From Sphingomonadales bacterium (GTDB lineage: Bacteria; Pseudomonadota; Alphaproteobacteria; Sphingomonadales; Sphingomonadaceae): a stretch of 10,831 bases of DNA. Under the pieces are notes generated by a model that did no database searches, had not been told where the DNA came from, and saw only the letters and a list, made by a program, of their open reading frames with translations. Within the stretch, counting starts at the first letter, position 1. Each line of letters begins with the position of its first letter. The stretch lies in contig RDXA01000396.1 of the NCBI GenBank assembly GCA_004292705.1, positions 1 to 10,831 on the forward strand, read 5' to 3'. Shown piece by piece: positions 5,881 through 10,831 of this stretch. A program made the translations under genes and the position numbers.

Positions 5881-5990
5881 AGTGACATGAGTCGTGTGAA
5901 AAAGCGAATCTGCCCGATTGCGCCGGATGGACCGACCGTTGCAGCTTTCGCGCGTTGCAAAGCCGCGCCCCTCGCGCCATGGCGGTGAGT

Positions 5991-6302
5991 ATGCATCGCA
6001 AGTCTCCGCTCGACGATCCCGTGAACGCCGCCCACGCATGGGCGCGTTACCGCCAGATCATGAAATGGCTGCTCGCTGCGACGACACTTACCGTTGGCAT
6101 CGCGATGGGGTTGCTGTTTGCCTATAACGGCATGATTTCGGTGCATTTCTATATCGCCGTGGCGCTGGGGATCAGCCTCACGATGCTGCTCGGCGGAGGG
6201 CTGATGGGGCTGGTGTTCCTCTCCAACGGAACGGGCCATGACGAATCGGTCGATAACCAGATGCCGAGCCGGGACGAATTCTGGTCCCCGCAGGACGATT
6301 AG
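5991..6302 (+). CDS. Small two-helix membrane protein of unknown function
   Basis: I do not recognise a named family. From ATG 5991 the protein has 103 residues: a polar N-terminus (MHRKSPLDDPVNAAHAWARY), a first membrane helix at about 24-46 (MKWLLAATTLTVGIAMGLLF), a second at about 52-77 rich in small and hydrophobic residues (FYIAVALGISLTMLLGGGLMGLVFL), and an acidic hydrophilic tail ending SPQDD. Both termini probably face the cytoplasm. The DDP..AAHAWARY beginning resembles small uncharacterised membrane proteins of Sphingomonadales as I recall them. An in-frame ATG at 5979 would add four residues; GGCGG 5 nt before 5991 slightly favours the shorter form. It is divergent from the CBS gene and its stop overlaps the convergent ferredoxin stop by 4 nt. 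Confidence 0.8.
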   Translation: MHRKSPLDDPVNAAHAWARYRQIMKWLLAATTLTVGIAMGLLFAYNGMISVHFYIAVALGISLTMLLGGGLMGLVFLSNGTGHDESVDNQMPSRDEFWSPQDD

Positions 6303-6712
6303 GCGGGCGGATTGAGGCGATAGTCCTCCACCGGCACACCGCCGACCAGATGTTCCTGAATAACCCGCTCCAGCACGTCCGGTGAGCACGAGTGGTACCA
6401 AACTCCGTCAGGCCACACGACCGCGACCGGACCAGCGGCGCAGACCTGCAGGCAATCGGCCTTGCTGCGCTGCACGCCTCCGCCCGCGCCGCGGTTGCTC
6501 TCGCCGCCCCGTCGCGGGCCGACGAGGCCAAGTTCCTTCAGCCGCGACTTGAGAAATTGCCAGCTCTCCTCCCCAGCCTCGCGCGAGCAGCATTTTTGCT
6601 TCTCGGATAGGGCGCACAGCATGATGTGCCGCTCGATTACGGTGCCCTTGGCCGGATCGCCGTAATGCTTGGCGAGTGAGACCTGCGCGGACAGCAGTTC
6701 CTTGCGGCTCAT
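6299..6712 (-). CDS. Thioredoxin-like [2Fe-2S] ferredoxin
   Basis: These small proteins carry a [2Fe-2S] cluster on a thioredoxin fold and act as low-potential electron carriers; the physiological partner is not evident here. The 137-residue protein shows the family layout: the first pair of cysteines in IMLCALSEKQKCC (C33 with C41 or C42), a helix (SWQFLKSRLKELGL), the second pair in ADCLQVCAAGP (C87 and C91), and then VAVVWPDGVWYHSCSPDVLERVIQEHLVGG. The typical WY and EHL..G tail is present. ATG 6712 overlaps the stop of the S9 peptidase gene as ATGA, so translation is probably coupled to it; a longer frame upstream merely shadows the peptidase gene. It is the last gene of the leftward group starting with tolC, and its stop overlaps the convergent small membrane protein gene. 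Confidence 0.92.
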   Translation of the reverse strand: MSRKELLSAQVSLAKHYGDPAKGTVIERHIMLCALSEKQKCCSREAGEESWQFLKSRLKELGLVGPRRGGESNRGAGGGVQRSKADCLQVCAAGPVAVVWPDGVWYHSCSPDVLERVIQEHLVGGVPVEDYRLNPPA

Positions 6713-8877
6713 TCCGGGTCGGCCTGCTTCAGCCAGCGGTTCAGCCAGGCGAACACGGTCTGGTGCCACTGGAGCGAGTTCTTGGCACCCAGCACCCAGT
6801 GGTTCTCGTCCGGGAAGACCAGCAATTGCGAGGGGATGCCGCGTTCCTGCAAGGCGGTGAAGCTTTGGAGCCCCTGAGTGTAAGGGACGCGGAAGTCGAG
6901 CTGGCCGGTTACCACCAGCATCGGCGTCTTCCACTTGGCAACGTGGTTGGCGGGGTTCCACTTCTCATAGGTCTCTCGGGCCTGTTCGTATGAACCGCCG
7001 AAATCCCAGCGCGGAAACCAGAGTTCCTCCGTTGCATAGTAAAAACTGCGATTGTCGAAAATGCCGTCATGCTGGACGAGGCAATCAAACCGGTCGGGCC
7101 ATTGTCCGGCGATCCAGTTGACCATGTAGCCGCCATAGCTCGCGCCCATCGCACAGGCGCGTTCCCCATCGATTTGCGGGTCGAGCGTCAATGCCGCTGC
7201 AAGGCCCTTTTGCAGATCCTCCAAGGGCTTGCCGCCCCAATCCTCGCGGATCGCATCGGTGAAGGCCTGTCCGTAGCCAGTGCTTCCGTGGAAATCGACC
7301 GAGATCACGGCATAGCCTTGGCTGGCAACCACACGCGGGTTCCAGCGGTTCGACCAGGCGTCGTTGAAGCTGCCCTGCGGCCCGCCGTGAATATAGAGGA
7401 TCGCCGGGATCGGTCCCGTCTGATCGGCGAGGCGGGTGATCTGGCCCCACACCGTGTCACCATTGGCTCCGGCAAAACTGAAGCGGCGGGTAATGATGTT
7501 TGCCATCTGCCCCACGCGGGTGGTGGCCACATCGCTGAGCGGGTGGGCCTGCCCCATGCCGTCGGACAGGAACAACTCGGCAGGCTGCCCGAGCGAATCA
7601 CGGGTAAACAGCGCACCCCCGCCCGGGAGCGGGACAAGATTGGCGATATGTGCCTCGTTGCCCGCCATCAGGTTGAGCTCGGTCACTTTGCCGGTGGCGA
7701 TATCGATCCGGAAGGCGGGGGTATCGAGCACCTTCTGCGCGGTGGCGATCAGGCCTTGGCCGTCGGCTTCCCAGGCGAGGCTGGCGAAGCTGAGGTCGAT
7801 CTTTTCTGTCAGATTGCGGCTCTTGCCGGTGAACAGATCGAGCAACCGGATCGAAAGCCGGTCGGCCTCATAGGTCGGCCGGTCCATTGCCAGCCACGCC
7901 AGATGGCGGCCTTCGGGAGAAATCACCGGGGTGGTGTCGGTCGCGGCATTCTCTGGCGTCACCAGTGTCGGCGGCGCGCCGTCGCGTTTCGAGGCGTAGA
8001 TGTCGAGATTGGTTGAGGTCGGCTCGGCGGCGTTCGACACACGGGCGGTGAAATAGAGTGCGCTGCCATCCGGGGTGAAGGCCAGTTCTTCGGCGCCGCC
8101 AAAGGGCAGGGTCGGGGTGTCGGCGGTGATCCCGGTGGCTGGGTCGATGCCGTCGGCAGGCACGCCCTCCCCCTGCGCCACGCCGTTCTTCAGCGGGAAG
8201 GTGAAGATGCGGTTGTGCATGCCGGGGGTGGCCCAGCGGTCCCAGTGGCGTACGAAGCCGTCCTTGGCATCATAGATCCGCCCTGTGCCGGGGCCGGGCA
8301 AGTGCCGTGGCTTGGCATCCGCGCAGCCGAAGGTCGGGCAGGCGCGCGGCACCTCGCCCCATAGCGCGATGGCTGTGCCATTGGGGGCGAGTTTGAAGCC
8401 GGCAATCTCGGCATAAGGCGGCTCGGCGACCACTTGCGGGGTGCCGACTGCCCCGTCCTGTGCCAGCGTTACGCGCCACAGGCGGGTGCGTTGCGGGGCG
8501 ACGGGATCAAGATGCTCGCTGCTAAGGAAGTAGAGTTGGCCGTCAGCACCAAAGGCCAGATCGCTTGCCCTGATCGGCAGGTTGAGCGCGACCGGCGCAG
8601 CCCCCGCCTTGGTCAGATCGAGAAGGTAATGCTGCGGGGTCCGCTTCAGCGTTTCCGGATCTGTGACGGTGACAGAATAGACTGTGCGATTGCCTGTCGC
8701 ATCGACTGCCGGGGCACCCAGGCGCGGCAGCGTTACGAGGTCCGCAGCGCTCATCGGCGGGACGGCGACGCCGGGAATCGCGGCTGGATCCTGCGCCGCG
8801 AGCGGAGTTGCCGCAAGGGAACAGGCGAGGGCGAGGGTGACCCGACTCAGGGCGCCGGAGGGAATACGCTTGTGCAT
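6709..8877 (-). CDS. Secreted S9 family peptidase (prolyl oligopeptidase / acylaminoacyl-peptidase type)
   Basis: S9 serine peptidases cleave short peptides, often after proline or from the N-terminus. The 722-residue protein begins with a signal peptide (MHKRIPSGALSRVTLALACS, cleavage probably after the LAA of PLAAQ), so it acts in the periplasm or outside the cell. Residues about 40-460 form a beta-propeller that restricts access to the active site; repeats such as DLAFGADGQLYFLSS, ELAFTPDGSALYFTA and SPEGRHLAWLA are visible blades. The catalytic alpha/beta hydrolase domain (about 480-720) has the oxyanion region YIHGGPQGSF, the nucleophile S580 in MGASYGGYM, D661 in GQLDFRVP and H693 in DENHWV, so the triad is complete. 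Cys180 and Cys185 in CPTFGC may form a disulfide. It lies 39 nt downstream of the PopZ-like gene and overlaps the ferredoxin gene by 4 nt. The substrate is unknown. Confidence 0.95.
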   Translation of the reverse strand: MHKRIPSGALSRVTLALACSLAATPLAAQDPAAIPGVAVPPMSAADLVTLPRLGAPAVDATGNRTVYSVTVTDPETLKRTPQHYLLDLTKAGAAPVALNLPIRASDLAFGADGQLYFLSSEHLDPVAPQRTRLWRVTLAQDGAVGTPQVVAEPPYAEIAGFKLAPNGTAIALWGEVPRACPTFGCADAKPRHLPGPGTGRIYDAKDGFVRHWDRWATPGMHNRIFTFPLKNGVAQGEGVPADGIDPATGITADTPTLPFGGAEELAFTPDGSALYFTARVSNAAEPTSTNLDIYASKRDGAPPTLVTPENAATDTTPVISPEGRHLAWLAMDRPTYEADRLSIRLLDLFTGKSRNLTEKIDLSFASLAWEADGQGLIATAQKVLDTPAFRIDIATGKVTELNLMAGNEAHIANLVPLPGGGALFTRDSLGQPAELFLSDGMGQAHPLSDVATTRVGQMANIITRRFSFAGANGDTVWGQITRLADQTGPIPAILYIHGGPQGSFNDAWSNRWNPRVVASQGYAVISVDFHGSTGYGQAFTDAIREDWGGKPLEDLQKGLAAALTLDPQIDGERACAMGASYGGYMVNWIAGQWPDRFDCLVQHDGIFDNRSFYYATEELWFPRWDFGGSYEQARETYEKWNPANHVAKWKTPMLVVTGQLDFRVPYTQGLQSFTALQERGIPSQLLVFPDENHWVLGAKNSLQWHQTVFAWLNRWLKQADPE

Positions 8878-8880
8878 GGT

Positions 8881-8897
8881 GGCGGGATTAACCCGCC
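8881..8897 (-). promoter_or_regulatory. Hairpin immediately upstream of the S9 peptidase start
   Basis: GGCGGG (8881-8886) and CCCGCC (8892-8897) form a perfect 6-bp GC stem with an ATTAA loop, leaving only 3 nt before the ATG at 8877. It occupies the space where a Shine-Dalgarno would sit. It could limit initiation on the peptidase cistron, or be a small terminator or stability hairpin for the preceding gene; no T-run follows. Confidence 0.45.
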
Positions 8898-8916
8898 CTG
8901 CCCTCGAGCGCCAGTA

Positions 8917-9405
8917 TCAGCGGCGTTTGCCGACGATGCGCGCGATCTCAGCCTGCACGAGACTCTCGACCATCGCAGGCAGGTTGGCCTCAAGCCATTC
9001 GGCCAGCATCGGGCGGAGCAACTCGCGGGTGATCCCTTCAAGCGAGGTCTCGCCCGATCGTACGATTTGCGGGCGTGCCGGCGGTTCTGCCAGCATGGCG
9101 AGTGCGGCAAGGTTTTCCTGCATTGCGTCGCGCACGGTATCAGCAATCAGCGGGGTATCTTCGGCCTGCGGGAGCGGCATGGCTGTGACCTCATCCGGGC
9201 ATTCCATGCTGGCGAGGTCGAGCACTTCTTCCGCATCGCGCACCGCGTGGATGCGCTCCGGCGGGGTGCCATCCGCCTCGGGCTCTTCGGAGCTGAGCAT
9301 CCGCCGACGCCGGGCCTCAAGCGCACCGGCACGGTTATCGCGCGCGATCACCTTCTTGATGGACTCGAGGATTTCCTCGACCGACGCCTCGCCACCCTGT
9401 GTCAT
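8917..9405 (-). CDS. popZ: DUF2497 / PopZ-like cell pole organising protein
   Basis: PopZ in Caulobacter self-assembles at the cell pole, anchors the ParB-parS complex and recruits signalling proteins. The 162-residue protein has its three-part layout: a short N-terminal amphipathic helix (SVEEILESIKKVIARD, residues 8-23) of the kind that binds partners, an acidic and proline-containing variable linker (about 38-115), and a conserved C-terminal helical oligomerisation region (121-157: SLEGITRELLRPML, then EWLEANLPAMVESLVQAEIARI). Length is near Caulobacter PopZ (177), with a comparable acidic linker. A GGGG 7 nt before the ATG at 9405 is a plausible ribosome binding site. It lies 48 nt after the tolC-family gene, an arrangement I know from other Sphingomonadales, where valS often follows; here an S9 peptidase follows instead. 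Family assignment is good; that it is the functional PopZ of this organism is inference. Confidence 0.87.
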   Translation of the reverse strand: MTQGGEASVEEILESIKKVIARDNRAGALEARRRRMLSSEEPEADGTPPERIHAVRDAEEVLDLASMECPDEVTAMPLPQAEDTPLIADTVRDAMQENLAALAMLAEPPARPQIVRSGETSLEGITRELLRPMLAEWLEANLPAMVESLVQAEIARIVGKRR

Positions 9406-9434
9406 GTCAGTGCCCCGTTTCTCGTCTCCCGTCT

Positions 9435-9449
9435 GTCCCGAATCGGGAT
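9435..9449 (-). terminator. Small hairpin after the TolC-family gene
   Basis: TCCCG (9436-9440) and CGGGA (9444-9448) pair around AAT, extendable by one G-U, 4 nt beyond the TolC-family stop in the 48-nt gap before the PopZ-like gene. There is no T-run on the - strand. It may be a partial terminator or 3' protection element within the operon. Confidence 0.3.
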
Positions 9450-9453
9450 CAAT

Positions 9454-10831
9454 TTATTCGCCGGGAAGCAGTTGCGGCCCGATTTTTGCGTCGGCGGGGG
9501 GAATGTCAACGGTTCTGGTCGATTTCGGTGCGGCCTTGGGATCGCGGTCCCAGTCCCACAGCTTGCTGCTCACCCGTTCGGCATTGACGGTTGGGTCATA
9601 CAGCACGCCCCCGGTATCGAGGTTGAGATCGCGGGCCTCGGCCCGGCCCATCAGCGCGAGCAAATTGAACCCCGCCACATAGGCATTGCGCCGCGCGGTG
9701 ACCAATTGCGCGCGTGCCTGGACCAGTTCCTGCTCGGCATTGAGCACATCGAGGATCTGGCGGTTGCCGATCGAATTCTCTGCCCGCACGCCTTCAAGAC
9801 TGAGCTCGGCGGCTTCGACCGCCGCCTGAGCGCTTTTGATGACGCCGTTGGCGGCCTTCCAGTTGGCAAAGGTTGCGCGCGTTTCCGCGATGATCTGGCG
9901 TTCGGAAGCGATGACATCCTCAAGCGCAGCCGATTCGCGGGCGCCGGCCTGACGCTGGCGTGCGGCGGGCTCTCCGCCCTGAAACAGCGGGATGGTCACC
10001 CGGACACCGGCGTTGGCGGTCTTTTCGCTCTGCGCAAACTGCGCGGCGACCGGACCGCCGAGCGTGCCGAAAAAGTCGCTGTACTGGCCGTTGACGAACA
10101 GGCCGACAGTGGGAAGACGGCCTGCACCTGCGGCTTTGGTGTCGAAACCCGCCGCATCCGCGCGCAGCTTGGCGGCAGCGAGGTTGGGGTTGTTTTCAAG
10201 CGCGCTGGTGATGGCTTCGTTCACGGAATCGGGCAGGCCCGGAAGCGGCGGCGGTGCCTCAAGCTCGCCGGGCGCCTGCCCTACCAGCCGTGCATAGGTT
10301 TCGCGTGCGCCGATGAGGTTCGCCTCGGCCGATTGCAGATCGCCCTCGGCCACCGCCAGACGCGAGCGTGATTGCGCGACATCGGTAATGGTGAGATCGC
10401 CAATCTGGAACCGGTCGCCGGTCGCATCAAGGTTGGTGCGCAGCACTTCAACATTGTTGGTGGCCAGCGCGACCAGCGCCTCGGTGCGCAGCACGTCCAT
10501 GTAGGCGGCGACGACTTGAGCGAAGAGCGTGCTTTCGGTGTTGCGCAGGTCCGCCTGCCCGGCCTCGACCCGCTCCTTGGCAGCAGCGATGCCGTTGCGC
10601 ACCGCGCCGCCCGAATAGACCGGCACCAGCACCGCCGCTGTCACCCCGAGGTTGCGCTCGGGCGCGGTGAAAGAGTTGGCCGACTGGCGGATGAATTCGA
10701 TGTGGGTCGCGGTGATGTCGGCCGAAGGAAGGCCCTGCGCGCGCTGGATCGGCACGTTCTCGTCAGTCGCGCGCTGGTTGGCACGGGCGGCCTCAAGCGT
10801 GGGGTTGGTGGTGTAGGCTCTCGCCAACGCC
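9454..10831 (-). CDS. tolC: TolC family outer membrane efflux protein, N-terminus cut by window edge
   Basis: TolC-type outer membrane factors form trimeric channel-tunnels that connect inner membrane exporters (type I secretion, RND and ABC efflux) to the outside. About 458 residues are visible and the frame continues past the right edge. The visible start, A-L-A-R-A-Y-T-T-N-P-T-L, is the segment that follows the signal peptide in the family, so little more than that peptide is missing; the TTG at 10827 is internal. Two outer-membrane efflux repeats are present: one ending GDLTITDVAQSRSRLAVAEG...ARLVGQAP, and one ending GNRQILDVLNAEQELVQARAQL...LLALMGR. The strand segments ADITATHIEFIR and PTVGLFVNGQYSDFF would line the outer membrane barrel. 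A roughly 55-residue polar tail with LWDWDRDP ends the protein. Co-directional PopZ-like and peptidase genes follow. Confidence 0.95.
   Translation of the reverse strand, partial: ALARAYTTNPTLEAARANQRATDENVPIQRAQGLPSADITATHIEFIRQSANSFTAPERNLGVTAAVLVPVYSGGAVRNGIAAAKERVEAGQADLRNTESTLFAQVVAAYMDVLRTEALVALATNNVEVLRTNLDATGDRFQIGDLTITDVAQSRSRLAVAEGDLQSAEANLIGARETYARLVGQAPGELEAPPPLPGLPDSVNEAITSALENNPNLAAAKLRADAAGFDTKAAGAGRLPTVGLFVNGQYSDFFGTLGGPVAAQFAQSEKTANAGVRVTIPLFQGGEPAARQRQAGARESAALEDVIASERQIIAETRATFANWKAANGVIKSAQAAVEAAELSLEGVRAENSIGNRQILDVLNAEQELVQARAQLVTARRNAYVAGFNLLALMGRAEARDLNLDTGGVLYDPTVNAERVSSKLWDWDRDPKAAPKSTRTVDIPPADAKIGPQLLPGE

Noticed and set aside
5421..6401. A 326-codon frame containing the CBS gene, suggesting a longer protein with an N-terminal extension
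   Set aside because: The extension runs antisense through the small membrane protein gene and resembles no domain, while ATG 5852 has a good Shine-Dalgarno and the normal CBS-protein N-terminus.
8434..10371. A 645-codon open frame on the + strand spanning the S9 peptidase, PopZ-like and TolC genes in antisense
   Set aside because: Its translation has no recognisable domain, is rich in Arg, Gly and Cys as expected from reading GC-biased codons backwards, and crosses three well-supported genes. High third-position GC removes stop codons on the opposite strand.
1..10831. Search for a defence system, mobile element, phage remnant, CRISPR or biosynthetic cluster
   Set aside because: Every sizeable open frame is either a recognisable chromosomal gene or an antisense shadow; there are no integrases, transposases, direct-repeat arrays, tRNA-linked attachment sites or effector-like genes.

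Overview
The window looks like ordinary chromosome from a GC-rich alphaproteobacterium, most likely Sphingomonadales (Erythrobacter/Porphyrobacter-like). Four things point there: high GC with strong third-position GC bias, the coaE-dnaQ adjacency, a PopZ-type DUF2497 protein directly after a TolC-family gene, and the alphaproteobacterial family DUF1491. The genus is inferred from gene content and order, not from a database match. I see no tRNA, rRNA, CRISPR array, insertion sequence, phage gene or toxin-antitoxin pair.

Left part, + strand (1-4203). The 3' part of coaE (dephospho-CoA kinase, cut by the left edge) is followed by dnaQ (DNA polymerase III epsilon proofreading exonuclease). Next come hpf (long ribosome hibernation factor), a 165-nt spacer with several small hairpins, and ptsN (nitrogen-PTS EIIA). 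A hotdog-fold thioesterase, a DUF1491 protein starting 1 nt after it, and a secreted SleB/CwlJ-type cell wall hydrolase complete this side.

Middle part (4204-6302). On the - strand a CBS-pair protein, the iron-sulfur carrier erpA and exonuclease III (xthA) run leftward in close succession. They meet the cell wall hydrolase gene head-on, and a hairpin that contains the xthA stop codon lies at the junction. A small two-helix membrane protein gene is divergent from the CBS gene and convergent with the next operon, overlapping it by 4 nt.

Right part, - strand (6299-10831). A compact co-directional set reads tolC-family outer membrane factor (cut by the right edge), PopZ/DUF2497, secreted S9 prolyl oligopeptidase-family peptidase, and a thioredoxin-like [2Fe-2S] ferredoxin. 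The last two are joined by an ATGA overlap.

Most genes are housekeeping: CoA synthesis, replication fidelity and repair, ribosome hibernation, Fe-S assembly, cell pole organisation, envelope export and wall turnover. I found no convincing new multi-gene system. The points worth a second look are local: an AT-rich hairpin island inside the DUF1491 gene, the structured leader of ptsN, a hairpin pressed against the S9 peptidase start codon, the shared hairpin at the xthA stop, and the peptidase-ferredoxin coupling.
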